Positions 37,161-46,583 of a stretch of DNA of 64,000 nt are shown here, piece after piece. The first letter of the stretch is position 1; each line of letters starts with the position of its first letter. Under the pieces are notes generated by a model that saw only the letters and a list, made by a program, of their open reading frames with translations, made no database searches and was not told where the DNA came from. Origin of the DNA: Pseudoalteromonas luteoviolacea NCIMB 1942 (GTDB taxonomy: Bacteria > Pseudomonadota > Gammaproteobacteria > Enterobacterales > Alteromonadaceae); assembly GCF_001625595.1 (NCBI RefSeq), contig NZ_AUXT01000145.1:1-64000 (forward strand), in the 5' to 3' direction. Position numbers and translations under genes: made by a program.

Positions 37161-38297
37161 TTAGACAAACAATTCTAGCAGGTCATTTAAATACCTATGG
37201 CCTTTATTTGTTACACACCATGAATCACCTCGCTCTTCTAACAAACCAGAGTTGATAGCCTGTTTAAGCTGGTTTTCTATTTCGCTCAAAGCAAGGCCCG
37301 TATAATCTATAAAACCTTGTTTAGAGGTTGCTTCTACCAATCGAAAAGTATTCATAAAAAATTCGAAAGGCCTGTCTGCGGCTTCAACGTGCCAGCTATC
37401 GTAAAGGTAGGGTTTGGTTAAATCCATATACCCCCTAGGGTGTTTTACTTTAACAGTACGAAGTATTTGATTCTGCTCTGGTAAGGTGATTTTTCCATGT
37501 GCGCCACACCCTATGCCGAGGTAATCACCAAAGCGCCAGTAATTGAGGTTATGTTTGCACTGTAAGCCTGCTTTGGCATAGCCAGATATTTCGTATTGGA
37601 TGTACCCGTGTTGCCTTAAGAGCGCTTGTCCAGCTTCTTGAATAGCCCAAAGTGTTTCATCTTCAGGAAGCTTGGGGGGCTTTGAGGCAAACTGTGTATT
37701 TGGCTCTATGGTTAATTGGTACCAAGATATATGAGGGGGGGCTAACTCAATAACGCGTGTCAAGTCGCTCATAGCGTCTTCTAACGATTGATTTGGCAAA
37801 CCATGCATTAGGTCCATATTGAAGCTATTGAGGCCTGCATCATGCGCTTCAGAAGCTGCATTGATCGCCTCTTTCTCACCATGAATACGACCCAAGGCTT
37901 TCAATTTGTCACTTTGTAAGCTTTGCACACCAATAGATATTCGGTTAATTCCCGCTTCAACGTAGTGCTTGAAGCGATCACTTTCAACTGTACCGGGGTT
38001 TGCCTCTAGCGTGATCTCAATGTCATCTTCGAAGCCAATGAGCGCTTCAATCTGTTGAAGAAGATAAACATATGCGTCTCCTGACAACAAACTTGGCGTG
38101 CCGCCGCCTACAAATATGCTGTGCAACTTTCGTCCCTGAACCAAATGCAAGTCAGTTTTGAGGTCATCTAGTAGGTGCTGAATATATTCTTGCTCAGGGA
38201 TAGTGCCTTTTTGGCTATGACTATTGAAGTCGCAATATGGGCATTTTTGCACGCACCATGGCACGTGCACATATAAACTTAATGGAGGGAGGTTCAC
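37161..38297 (-). CDS. hemW: Heme chaperone HemW (radical SAM)
   Basis: A 378-residue radical SAM protein. The iron-sulfur cluster motif CxxxCxxC is Cys15, Cys19 and Cys22 in CVQKCPYCDFN, and the HemW mark HNLNYW is present. HemW-type proteins were long called HemN-like, but they carry heme rather than oxidise coproporphyrinogen. The start overlaps the rdgB stop by four bases. Genes from here to yggS run in one direction as a likely operon. Confidence 0.92.
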   Translation of the reverse strand: MNLPPLSLYVHVPWCVQKCPYCDFNSHSQKGTIPEQEYIQHLLDDLKTDLHLVQGRKLHSIFVGGGTPSLLSGDAYVYLLQQIEALIGFEDDIEITLEANPGTVESDRFKHYVEAGINRISIGVQSLQSDKLKALGRIHGEKEAINAASEAHDAGLNSFNMDLMHGLPNQSLEDAMSDLTRVIELAPPHISWYQLTIEPNTQFASKPPKLPEDETLWAIQEAGQALLRQHGYIQYEISGYAKAGLQCKHNLNYWRFGDYLGIGCGAHGKITLPEQNQILRTVKVKHPRGYMDLTKPYLYDSWHVEAADRPFEFFMNTFRLVEATSKQGFIDYTGLALSEIENQLKQAINSGLLEERGDSWCVTNKGHRYLNDLLELFV

Positions 38298-38887
38298 AGT
38301 TTGCTCTTAAAGTGGGTCAATAATTGTTGCAAAGCTTGCCCTCTGTGGCTTATTGCATTTTTTTCCTGTTTAGTGAGCTCTGCGGCCATACGATTTAGAG
38401 ACTTGACCCAAAAAACTGGATCATAACCAAAGCCTTGGTCACCATGTTGTTCAGTCGCTATTTCACCTTCCCAACTCGCCTGGCAAATAATCGGTGTTGG
38501 GTCGTTTTCATGTTGCATATAAACCAAGACACACCAGAATCGCGCGCTACGGTTTGGAGTAGAGCCCAAATCCATAAGCAGTTTATTGATGTTATCCTGA
38601 TCACTTGCTCCTGAGCCCGCGTACCGAGCCGAATACACTCCTGGGGCCCCTTGAAGCGCATCCACTTCTAACCCCGAATCATCAGCTATAGCGGGTAACC
38701 CAGTTTCTTTAGCCGCATGGCGCGCTTTAATGATGGCATTTTCGACGAAGGTTGTTCCAGTTTCAGATACGTCAGACACACTGAATTGGCTCTGTGGTAA
38801 AACTTCGATATTGAGCGATTCTAGCATTGCGCCTAGCTCTTTGACTTTGCCTTGGTTACTTGTGGCAAGCACGATTTTGTTTGTCAT
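38294..38887 (-). CDS. rdgB: dITP/XTP pyrophosphatase RdgB
   Basis: A 197-residue house-cleaning nucleotidase. The N-terminal LATSNQGKVKELG motif, the central DDSGLEVDALQGAPGVYSAR segment and the C-terminal SHRGQAL motif are typical. It removes deaminated purine nucleoside triphosphates from the pool. Coupled to hemW by overlap, the common order in gammaproteobacteria. Confidence 0.95.
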   Translation of the reverse strand: MTNKIVLATSNQGKVKELGAMLESLNIEVLPQSQFSVSDVSETGTTFVENAIIKARHAAKETGLPAIADDSGLEVDALQGAPGVYSARYAGSGASDQDNINKLLMDLGSTPNRSARFWCVLVYMQHENDPTPIICQASWEGEIATEQHGDQGFGYDPVFWVKSLNRMAAELTKQEKNAISHRGQALQQLLTHFKSKL

Positions 38888-38892
38888 ATTAC

Positions 38893-39333
38893 TTAATCTA
38901 CATAAAACTTTTGTTGAAACTGTAAAACGTGTTGTTGGGTGCCTTGTTGAATTTTCACCTCAAAGCGGTAAACGTCTTCATTGTAATAATTGAGTTGAGC
39001 GAGGTAGTAAATCGCATCACCTTCAACTACTTGCTTAAATTCTAAATTTTGTCCGTTGCCCAATAAGTTTTTTGCAACACCAGATATTTGTACTTGCTGT
39101 GCCGTTTTAACCCCGTCTTTAGCCAAAACGGATATGTTGATCAACGCTTTGTTATCTCCTCGGACAACCCCGTAAGCTTTGGCAACATTAGGTTGGATAA
39201 ATGTAGAAGGAAACGCAATGTAATGCACTTCCCAATTGCCGAGTACTTTAAATTGACCGCCAGACTCAGTATTAGCAGCGTTCGCTGCCATACTGGTCAC
39301 TAAAGAAAGTAACATAACGAAAAAGATTCTCAT
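38893..39333 (-). CDS. DUF4426 periplasmic protein
   Basis: A 146-residue exported protein with a signal peptide (MRIFFVMLLSLVTSMAANA, cleavage near ANA-AN). The mature part is mostly beta strands (WEVHYIAFPSTFI, ISVLAKDG, VYRFEVKIQ). DUF4426 proteins sit between rdgB and yggT in many gammaproteobacteria; their function is unknown. The tight spacing (five bases to rdgB, 20 to yggT) suggests co-transcription. Confidence 0.8.
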   Translation of the reverse strand: MRIFFVMLLSLVTSMAANAANTESGGQFKVLGNWEVHYIAFPSTFIQPNVAKAYGVVRGDNKALINISVLAKDGVKTAQQVQISGVAKNLLGNGQNLEFKQVVEGDAIYYLAQLNYYNEDVYRFEVKIQQGTQQHVLQFQQKFYVD

Positions 39334-39353
39334 GACTTATACCTCATGTTAGA

Positions 39354-39887
39354 TCAGTGTAGGAAGTCCATAACAAGTCGTTGTAAGAACATCATACCAA
39401 TCAGTACCACCATTATAGACAAGTCTAGTCCGCCAAGTGGTGGAATCACTTTACGGATTGGTCTCAGAAGTGGTTCTGTTAGTTGCTCAAAAACGGCTGC
39501 AACAGGGTTATAGCCTTGTACGACCCAACTTAGTAATGCACGGATAACTAAAATCCAAAATACCAAACTGAACGCTTCTTTTAGCGTGGTTAGTAAGCCG
39601 CCTAAAGCGACCCCCGCAGCATCCCAGTAGCCACCAAACATCATCATTAGTACAGACACTTTGGCACAGGCGACGATAAAAGCGAGAATCAAAGAGGCAA
39701 TATCAAAACCTCCGAGTCCAGGTACAATCTTTCGCAGTGGATTCACAGCAAAAGAGGTTGCCTTAACAATTGCTTGGCTCAGTGGGTTGTAAAAGTCTAC
39801 ACGTGCCCATTGCATCCAAAAGCGCAACAATACAACCATTAAAAATAAATTGAACAAAGTTTCAATTAAAAAATGCATAGCACTCAT
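39354..39887 (-). CDS. yggT: YggT family membrane protein
   Basis: A 177-residue membrane protein made of two YggT repeats: helix pairs at about residues 6-30 and 60-85, then 95-120 and 150-175. Each repeat carries the PLRKIVPGLGGFDI-like motif (here again as PIRKVIPPLGGLDL). The family is linked to osmotic stress or membrane organisation, but the activity is unclear. It lies directly after proC. Confidence 0.88.
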   Translation of the reverse strand: MSAMHFLIETLFNLFLMVVLLRFWMQWARVDFYNPLSQAIVKATSFAVNPLRKIVPGLGGFDIASLILAFIVACAKVSVLMMMFGGYWDAAGVALGGLLTTLKEAFSLVFWILVIRALLSWVVQGYNPVAAVFEQLTEPLLRPIRKVIPPLGGLDLSIMVVLIGMMFLQRLVMDFLH

Positions 39888-39896
39888 GGTAATTCC

Positions 39897-40718
39897 TTAG
39901 ATTTGTTTTTCCATTTCCTGTGCGCGAGCGATACAAGCGTCCATCGCTTCGGCAACTGTTTGTGGCAAATGACTGTCTTTCATAAACTCGATAGCAGCAT
40001 GTGTGGTACCACCTTTTGAAGTGACGTTAGCACGTAACTGTTCAAGGCTAATTTGCTCTTGAGATATAGCCATCTGTGCCGCACCCAGCGCGGTTTGCTG
40101 AACTAACAGTCTTGCTGTTTTCTCGTCAAACCCAAGCTGCTTAGCTTTCTCTTCGATAGATTGCATGAAAAGAAAGAAGTAGGCAGGGGAGGAACCTGTT
40201 ACTGCAATAATATCATTTATCTGTTCTTCTTTACTCAACCAGGTCGTAATACCCGTTGCGCTAAATATTTTGTCAATGAACGCTTGCTCGCCCGAATCGA
40301 TATCTTGGCTATATAGACCTGAGACGCCTAACCCGACCAGTGAAGGTGTGTTAGGCATACATCTCACTACTTTAGTATCGCTGTTTAGCATTTCCTTTAG
40401 GCGGTCTATGGTGATACCTGCCGCCACAGATACAATTACTTTGTCTTTGAGGTCTAGGTTGTGCTGCTCAAAAGTAGCACATAGCTCGGCCATCATTTGT
40501 GGTTTGACAGATAATACAACGACATCAGCGGCATTAATCGCACTGATATTATCGCTGGTGGTGTTTACCCCGTAGTCAGCACTTACTTTCGCCAGTTTAT
40601 CTGGGTTGCGGTTAGTTGCGATGATGTCTTGTGCCGCAAATCCGCTTTTTAACATGCCACCGATAATGGCATAGCTCATATTACCGGTACCGATAAATGC
40701 AATTGTTTTTTTAGACAT
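39897..40718 (-). CDS. proC: Pyrroline-5-carboxylate reductase
   Basis: A 273-residue enzyme for the last step of proline synthesis. The NADPH-binding GTGNMSYAIIGGM motif starts at residue 11; VRCMPNTPSLVGLG and the C-terminal dimer motif LRANVTSKGGTTHAAI are intact. The gene is in the conserved yggS-proC-yggT series. Confidence 0.95.
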   Translation of the reverse strand: MSKKTIAFIGTGNMSYAIIGGMLKSGFAAQDIIATNRNPDKLAKVSADYGVNTTSDNISAINAADVVVLSVKPQMMAELCATFEQHNLDLKDKVIVSVAAGITIDRLKEMLNSDTKVVRCMPNTPSLVGLGVSGLYSQDIDSGEQAFIDKIFSATGITTWLSKEEQINDIIAVTGSSPAYFFLFMQSIEEKAKQLGFDEKTARLLVQQTALGAAQMAISQEQISLEQLRANVTSKGGTTHAAIEFMKDSHLPQTVAEAMDACIARAQEMEKQI

Positions 40719-40734
40719 GTGTTATGTGCACCCT

Positions 40735-41418
40735 TTATTGTCTTTTACCAAAAATATCCGTGCCAATGCGAACCATCGTGGCTCCTGCGGCAACTGCCGG
40801 CTCTAGATCACTACTCATTCCCATGGAAAGTGTATCTATTTGGGGATATTGGGCCTTTAGTTTATCAAAGCAATCTTTCATTTGCTGAAAATATTGCTGT
40901 TGTAACTCAGAATCGTCAGTTTTTGCGGTGATGGTCATTAGTCCGCGCAAAGTAAGCTGCTTTGACTCGCTAATAAACTGTGCAAGCGATTCAAGTTCTG
41001 AAGGCACACAGCCAGATTTATTCACATCTTCGCTGATATTGACTTGGATTAAAATATTAAGAGGCTTTAAGTTTGTTGGCCTTTGTTCATTGAGCCGTCT
41101 AGCGATTTTTAAACGATCGACACTTTGTACCCAGCTAAAATGCTCTGCAATGTGACGTGATTTGTTCGACTGAATCGGGCCAATAAAGTGCCATTCGATA
41201 TCTCGAAGTGGTTTAAAATGTGAGACTTTATCAACAGCTTCTTGAACATAAGATTCACCAAATAAGCGCTGCCCAGCATCATAAGCTTGTTGGATTAACT
41301 CTATCGGTTTGGTTTTTGATACGGCAAGAAGTTGAACGGGATCAGAAATTTGACCATTTTGTTCAGCTTTTGCGATGCGATCGTAGGCGTTATTTAGCCG
41401 TTCTGCTATTGTAACCAT
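40735..41418 (-). CDS. yggS: PLP homeostasis protein YggS (PLPBP)
   Basis: A 227-residue single-domain PLP-binding barrel. The PLP lysine is Lys35 in LLAVSKTKP; WHFIGPIQSNK and MGMSSDLEPA are also typical. It has no known catalytic reaction and balances vitamin B6 and amino acid pools. ATG 41418 is preferred to 41445 because the family begins just before the TIAERLN helix and because the longer form would leave only two bases before the divergent pilT start. Confidence 0.92.
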   Translation of the reverse strand: MVTIAERLNNAYDRIAKAEQNGQISDPVQLLAVSKTKPIELIQQAYDAGQRLFGESYVQEAVDKVSHFKPLRDIEWHFIGPIQSNKSRHIAEHFSWVQSVDRLKIARRLNEQRPTNLKPLNILIQVNISEDVNKSGCVPSELESLAQFISESKQLTLRGLMTITAKTDDSELQQQYFQQMKDCFDKLKAQYPQIDTLSMGMSSDLEPAVAAGATMVRIGTDIFGKRQ

Positions 41419-41447
41419 ATTATTATTTGCTCGTTGTGGAGTCATAG

Positions 41448-42494
41448 ATGGATATTACTGAATTATTAGCCTTTAGTGTGCAACATAAAGCGTCGGATCT
41501 ACACCTGTCTTCGGAGGTTTCACCGATGATCCGAGTAGACGGGGACGTTCGTCGCATAAACATTCCTGCTTTAGAAGCAAAGGATGTCAATAGCTTAATA
41601 TACGATATTATGAATGATAACCAGCGTAAGGACTATGAGCAAAATCTTGAGGTGGATTTTTCGTTCGAAGTGCCAAATTTGGCAAGATTTCGTGTCAATG
41701 CTTTTAATTCAAGCAGGGGACCCGCTGCGGTTTTTCGTACTATCCCAAACCAAGTGCTGACATTAGAAGAGCTCGGTGCACCAGATATTTTTAAACAAAT
41801 TGCCGAAAACCCTCGTGGTTTAGTATTAGTTACAGGCCCTACTGGTTCTGGTAAGTCAACGACGTTGGCTGCAATGGTTGATTACATTAATAGCAATAAA
41901 CATCACCATATTCTCACCATTGAAGATCCAATTGAATTTGTGCATCAGAACCAACTCAGTTTAGTAAACCAACGTGAAGTCCATCGGGACACGCATAGCT
42001 TTAATGCGGCGCTGCGTAGCGCGTTGCGTGAAGACCCTGATGTCATCTTAGTCGGTGAGTTGCGTGATTTAGAAACCATTCGACTTGCAATGACTGCCGC
42101 TGAAACAGGTCACTTAGTATTTGGGACTTTGCATACCACTTCGGCCCCTAAAACGATAGACCGTATCATTGACGTATTTCCTGGAGAGGAAAAAGATATG
42201 GTGCGCTCTATGCTCTCAGAGTCTCTTCAGGCTGTTATTTCTCAGACCTTGGTGAAGAAAGTAGGCGGCGGACGGGTTGCAGCCCATGAAATTATGCTTG
42301 GTGTCCCTGCAATTCGAAACTTAATTCGTGAAGACAAGATTGCACAAATGTACTCCGCGATTCAAACTGGGGCATTGCATGGCATGCAAACCATGGATCA
42401 GTGCTTAATGAACTTGGTCAACCACGGGCTTATTACAACACAAGATGCATACACTAAAGCGCACGATAAGAACCAGTTTGGTAGTGGGTATTAA
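41448..42494 (+). CDS. pilT: Type IV pilus retraction ATPase PilT
   Basis: A 348-residue hexameric retraction motor. Walker A is GPTGSGKST at residues 130-138, Asp box TIEDPIEFVH and the retraction-specific AIRNLIRE motif near residue 290 are intact. TGGAG lies six bases before the start. It forms a pair with pilU, two bases downstream, and gives twitching motility and DNA uptake in relatives. Confidence 0.96.
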   Translation: MDITELLAFSVQHKASDLHLSSEVSPMIRVDGDVRRINIPALEAKDVNSLIYDIMNDNQRKDYEQNLEVDFSFEVPNLARFRVNAFNSSRGPAAVFRTIPNQVLTLEELGAPDIFKQIAENPRGLVLVTGPTGSGKSTTLAAMVDYINSNKHHHILTIEDPIEFVHQNQLSLVNQREVHRDTHSFNAALRSALREDPDVILVGELRDLETIRLAMTAAETGHLVFGTLHTTSAPKTIDRIIDVFPGEEKDMVRSMLSESLQAVISQTLVKKVGGGRVAAHEIMLGVPAIRNLIREDKIAQMYSAIQTGALHGMQTMDQCLMNLVNHGLITTQDAYTKAHDKNQFGSGY

Positions 42495-42496
42495 TA

Positions 42497-43621
42497 ATGG
42501 CATTGAAAGACTATTTACAACTGATGGTAGACAAAGAAGCTTCTGACTTGTTTGTTTCGTCAGGGCTTGCCGTAAGTGCCAAAATTGACGGGGAACTTCG
42601 CGCGCTTGACGATGAAGTTCTGGACAATCAAGGTTCTCTTGCGATGGTTGAATCGGCGATGACAGAGGTGCAAAAGCAGCAGTTTCATCAGGAGAAAGAA
42701 TGCAACTTTGCCGTTGCTAATGACGTAGGGCGTTTCCGTGTGTCTGCATTTTGGCAACGTGATTGTGCTGGCATGGTTATCAGGCGCATTGTGACCGAGA
42801 TCCCCGATGTGACGCAATTGGGACTCCCTTCCGTGTTGACTGATGTAATTATGTCAAAGCGTGGTCTGGTATTGTTTGTTGGTGGCACAGGTACTGGTAA
42901 ATCAACATCGCTTGCAGCATTGCTTGGTTACCGTAATCGCAATCAGCGTGGCCATATTTTAACGATTGAAGATCCGATTGAATTTGTTCACGAGCATCGC
43001 AAAAGTATCATCACTCAAAGAGAAGTTGGGCTAGATACAGAAAACTTCGAGGCCGCGTTGAAAAGCTCATTGAGGCAAGCGCCAGACGTTATTTTAATTG
43101 GCGAAATACGATCACAAGAAACCATGGAGTATGCTTTAAGTTTCGCTGAAACGGGACATCTTTGTGTGGCGACGTTGCATGCTAATAATGCTAACCAAGC
43201 GATTGATCGTATTATGCACTTAGTTCCAAAAGAAAAGCATGACAAGCTTAAGTATGATTTGGCACTCAACTTGCGCGCGATTGTTGCTCAGCAACTAGTC
43301 CCGAATTCGAAAGGGGAGGGTCGAGTCGCTGCGATAGAGGTGCTACTAAACTCACCGATGGTAGCCGAATTGATTAAAAAAGGTGACATTGGTTCTATTA
43401 AAGAAACAATGTCTAAATCTAAAGAGATGGGCATGCAGACATTTGATCAAGCGCTATTTGAGTTATATAAAAATCAGCGAATTAATTACGCCGATGCGCT
43501 TCATCATGCTGACTCGCCTAATGATCTGCGTTTGATGATCAAACTGCAAAATAATGAGCAAAAAGGAGCTGGCTTTTTACAAGGGGTCACCATTGATGGG
43601 TTGGAAGGCAAGAAAAACTAA
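42497..43621 (+). CDS. pilU: PilT-like ATPase PilU
   Basis: A 374-residue paralogue of PilT with Walker A GGTGTGKST at residues 130-138 and the TIEDPIEFVHEH Asp box. PilU assists PilT-driven retraction. The C-terminal extension after the ATPase core (about 25 residues) is usual for PilU. Its end overlaps the next gene, a periplasmic protein, by 26 bases. Confidence 0.94.
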   Translation: MALKDYLQLMVDKEASDLFVSSGLAVSAKIDGELRALDDEVLDNQGSLAMVESAMTEVQKQQFHQEKECNFAVANDVGRFRVSAFWQRDCAGMVIRRIVTEIPDVTQLGLPSVLTDVIMSKRGLVLFVGGTGTGKSTSLAALLGYRNRNQRGHILTIEDPIEFVHEHRKSIITQREVGLDTENFEAALKSSLRQAPDVILIGEIRSQETMEYALSFAETGHLCVATLHANNANQAIDRIMHLVPKEKHDKLKYDLALNLRAIVAQQLVPNSKGEGRVAAIEVLLNSPMVAELIKKGDIGSIKETMSKSKEMGMQTFDQALFELYKNQRINYADALHHADSPNDLRLMIKLQNNEQKGAGFLQGVTIDGLEGKKN

Positions 43622-44483
43622 GTTTTTTAACATTATTGCTTTCTCTTTTCTGGGCCTAGCAGATTTTAGCTGGGCTAAAAATGAGTATGTTGACATTTAT
43701 ATTCGTGATGATGTGTATGTTAACTACACAACCCTTATTGCAGAGAGTTCTCCATTGGCTGTGGATGATTTTCGCTCTCAGTTTATACGCCGTGATGTGA
43801 TAGACATGGTGTTACTACACAAAGCGCTATTGCTCGGTGGCTTTGATAAGCCTTTTAAGTACCATCCAGGAAACATTAACTTCAGAGATACCAATTTATT
43901 AGAACAAGGGAAACAGTTATTGAGCTTTGATACTTATTGGTACGAAGAAGCACTCGATAAAAAAGATAAACTATTTATCAGTGATCCGGTTGTTAGGAAA
44001 GGTGAGTTTTATGCGGGTCTTTATTATGCAAAAACAAACACTAGGATGGAAAAGCTCTCATCAATTAATGATCTACAGGAATTAACCGCAGTATCTTCAA
44101 ACCGCTGGGTGGTAGATTGGCAAACGCTGAGCAACATGCCGTTGAAAAGGTTACTAAACGAAACAGCATGGGCAGCTCAAGCGCAGATGGTAAATAAACA
44201 ATGGGTTGATTTTATGTTGATCCCTTTGATGCCGCATACGGGGAATGATTTTGAACTAGCGGGGATAAGCCTCGTGTCACATCCACACTGGGTTGTCTTG
44301 TTAGATAGCAGTCGCCATTTTGTGGTGTCTAAGCTACACCCGGATGGCGAACGAGCATTTTTGGCAATACAAAGAGGTCTGAAAACGCTCAGGTTGCAGG
44401 GAAAAATCGTTGATGCTTATCGGCAAGCTGGATTAATCCCTGATTTAAATCAGTATAGGCAATTAAATGTAAAGCCTCGTTAG
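43596..44483 (+). CDS. Periplasmic substrate-binding-protein-like, coupled to pilU
   Basis: A 295-residue exported protein. With ATG 43596, the N-terminus is a good signal peptide (basic MGWKARKTK, hydrophobic core, cleavage after SWA); AAGGGG stands nine bases upstream. A start at 43554 would bury the signal peptide behind 14 residues. The mature chain looks like a type II (solute-binding family 3) domain found in Alteromonadales proteins without a transporter. The family is not firmly identified. Overlap with pilU suggests a link to pilus function, which is only an inference. Confidence 0.65.
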   Translation: MGWKARKTKFFNIIAFSFLGLADFSWAKNEYVDIYIRDDVYVNYTTLIAESSPLAVDDFRSQFIRRDVIDMVLLHKALLLGGFDKPFKYHPGNINFRDTNLLEQGKQLLSFDTYWYEEALDKKDKLFISDPVVRKGEFYAGLYYAKTNTRMEKLSSINDLQELTAVSSNRWVVDWQTLSNMPLKRLLNETAWAAQAQMVNKQWVDFMLIPLMPHTGNDFELAGISLVSHPHWVVLLDSSRHFVVSKLHPDGERAFLAIQRGLKTLRLQGKIVDAYRQAGLIPDLNQYRQLNVKPR

Positions 44484-44495
44484 ATGAAAAACCCT

Positions 44496-44948
44496 TTACT
44501 CATCCCAAAGCTGTTCAAAAAAACTCTCTAAAATAATCACCGCAGACATTGCGTCTACATTGTCTTTGGCTAGGGAGCGATAACCCCCTTGATCGAATAG
44601 CCTAGCTTTAGCATCAGTTGTGGTTAACCTTTCATCCTGAGTCTCAACAGGAAGACGATAGTTGTTGTGCAAACGATTGGCAAATTTTTTTGCTGCAAAC
44701 GTCACCTGTTGATTGGTACCGTCCATATTAAGTGGCAGACCAACAACAAGGAGGTCAGGTTGCCATTCTTTCACGTGTGCTTCGATATCTGACCAATTTG
44801 GAATACCGTCGCGAGCTTTTACGGCGCCTAAACTCGTTGCGGTACCAGTCACTTCTTGTCCAACCGCTATACCAATACTTTTAGTACCAAAATCGAACCC
44901 CATTACAGTTCGCTGACCTACGGGGGTCTTTTCTTTTTTACTACTCAT
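44496..44948 (-). CDS. ruvX: Holliday junction resolvase-like RuvX/YqgF
   Basis: A 150-residue RNase H-fold nuclease. [15 protein letters not shown], the [12 protein letters not shown] segment and DERLTTTDA are the family motifs with the catalytic acids. It acts in pre-16S rRNA 5'-end processing and was first proposed as a resolvase. It follows yqgE by five bases, the usual order. Confidence 0.93.
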   Translation of the reverse strand: MSSKKEKTPVGQRTVMGFDFGTKSIGIAVGQEVTGTATSLGAVKARDGIPNWSDIEAHVKEWQPDLLVVGLPLNMDGTNQQVTFAAKKFANRLHNNYRLPVETQDERLTTTDAKARLFDQGGYRSLAKDNVDAMSAVIILESFFEQLWDE

Positions 44949-44953
44949 TCTAT

Positions 44954-45511
44954 CTATGCATGTCCTGCTTGGTTACTGAGCTGTGCAATATCAATACCGA
45001 GCATACTGACTGCTTTTTCCCAGCGTTTTTCTGGTGGTGTATTAAAAATGACTTCTGGGTCAGCTTGAATGATTAACCAAGAGTTTTCGAGGATTTCTTT
45101 CTCTAGCTGGCCTTTTTCCCACCCTGAATAGCCCAGCGTGATAATAAACGCTTCAGGGCTATCATGGTAGGTGAGGGATGCGAGCACATCTTTAGAGGTA
45201 GTGATCATAATGTCAGAGCTAAGTTCTTTGCTCGATGCATACCCTATCTTAGGCGTATGCAATACAAAACCTCGATCAGTATGTACAGGACCACCTGCAA
45301 ATACCGTCTGCTCTGCGGCGTTGCTTGATTTGTCGTTATCTATTTCGATTTGATCAAGCAATTCGCCAACGGTGACGTCAATAGGGTGATTGACTATTAA
45401 TCCCATCGCCCCTTCGTCGTTGTGTTCGCAGATGTATGTGACCGAACGTTTAAATAGCGGGTCTTGCAAATTTGGCATAGCGATAAGAAAGTGATTTGCT
45501 AATGATTGCAT
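44954..45511 (-). CDS. yqgE: YqgE family protein (UPF0301)
   Basis: A 185-residue protein of the UPF0301 family. It opens with [17 protein letters not shown], then [16 protein letters not shown] and [16 protein letters not shown]. The function is unknown; it is always close to ruvX and often to gshB, as here. Confidence 0.92.
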   Translation of the reverse strand: MQSLANHFLIAMPNLQDPLFKRSVTYICEHNDEGAMGLIVNHPIDVTVGELLDQIEIDNDKSSNAAEQTVFAGGPVHTDRGFVLHTPKIGYASSKELSSDIMITTSKDVLASLTYHDSPEAFIITLGYSGWEKGQLEKEILENSWLIIQADPEVIFNTPPEKRWEKAVSMLGIDIAQLSNQAGHA

Positions 45512-45530
45512 GCGTGACGCCTTCTATGAT

Positions 45531-46490
45531 TTAACTTTCAGTATGGTTGAGTTTTGTTTCAATCGCATCAAAAAACTTGCCCATAATAGATATATCGTAT
45601 ACAGCTTCAATTTCCTTAACACATGTTGGCGCTGTGACGTTAATTTCTGTCAACTTATCTCCGATTATGTCTAAGCCTACAAAGATTAGACCCTTCTCTT
45701 TTAGAGTTGGTGCTACGGCCTCTGCGATTTTTCTGTCGCTGTCACTAATAGGTCTAGCTTCGCCACGACCGCCAGCAGCTAGGTTACCCCGAGTTTCGCC
45801 GTCCTGAGGGATACGAGCCAGGCAGTAAGGGATCACCTCACCATCTACTACTAATACGCGTTTATCACCGTCTTTGATCTCCGGAATGTAGTTTTGCGCC
45901 ATGGCAAAACGTTGTCCGTGCTCTGTCAAAGTTTCACAAATAACGCCAATATTAGGGTCGTTTTTTTGTACTCTGAAAATCGATGCGCCGCCCATACCGT
46001 CGAGTGGCTTCAGAATAATATCTTGGTGCTTTGCTAAGAATTCTCTAATTTGCTGCACATTACGTGTTACTAATGTATCCGGTGTATGTTCGCTAAACCA
46101 AGCTGTAAATAACTTTTCATTGGCGTCACGTAGGCTTTGAGGTTTATTGACTACCAGTGTCCCAGCAAGTTCAGCGCGCTCAAGGATATAAGTTGCGTAG
46201 ATGTACTCAGTGTCAAAAGGTGGATCTTTACGCATTAAAATGACGTCTAAATCACTTAGAGCAATGTCTTCTTTATCAGCCAACTCATACCAGTGTTGTT
46301 CATCATTAAACACCTTGGCTTTTGCAGCGGTGGCTCTACCTGCACCTTGATACAGATACAAGTCATTCATTTCCATGTAATACAGCTCATAACCTCTTTG
46401 TTGTGCTGCCATCATCATGGCAAAACCAGTATCTTTTTTGATGTTAAAACCACTGATTGGATCTGAAATTATCCCGAGTTTGACTGCCAT
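45531..46490 (-). CDS. gshB: Glutathione synthetase
   Basis: A 319-residue ATP-grasp enzyme that adds glycine to gamma-glutamylcysteine. ATP-grasp motifs VNKPQSLRDANEKL, LKPLDGMGGASIFR and the C-terminal NVTAPTCVKEIE are present. The last motif reads NVTAPT, where most family members have NVTSPT; this looks like a mild change. Confidence 0.94.
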   Translation of the reverse strand: MAVKLGIISDPISGFNIKKDTGFAMMMAAQQRGYELYYMEMNDLYLYQGAGRATAAKAKVFNDEQHWYELADKEDIALSDLDVILMRKDPPFDTEYIYATYILERAELAGTLVVNKPQSLRDANEKLFTAWFSEHTPDTLVTRNVQQIREFLAKHQDIILKPLDGMGGASIFRVQKNDPNIGVICETLTEHGQRFAMAQNYIPEIKDGDKRVLVVDGEVIPYCLARIPQDGETRGNLAAGGRGEARPISDSDRKIAEAVAPTLKEKGLIFVGLDIIGDKLTEINVTAPTCVKEIEAVYDISIMGKFFDAIETKLNHTES

Positions 46491-46583
46491 TGCATTTACC
46501 TTATGAGTTACTTTTAGAGTAGCGTTTGGTACGGCAAGTGTTCTGCCGCCGTGTAACGTTTATATGTGGTCGTATTTGGTAAT

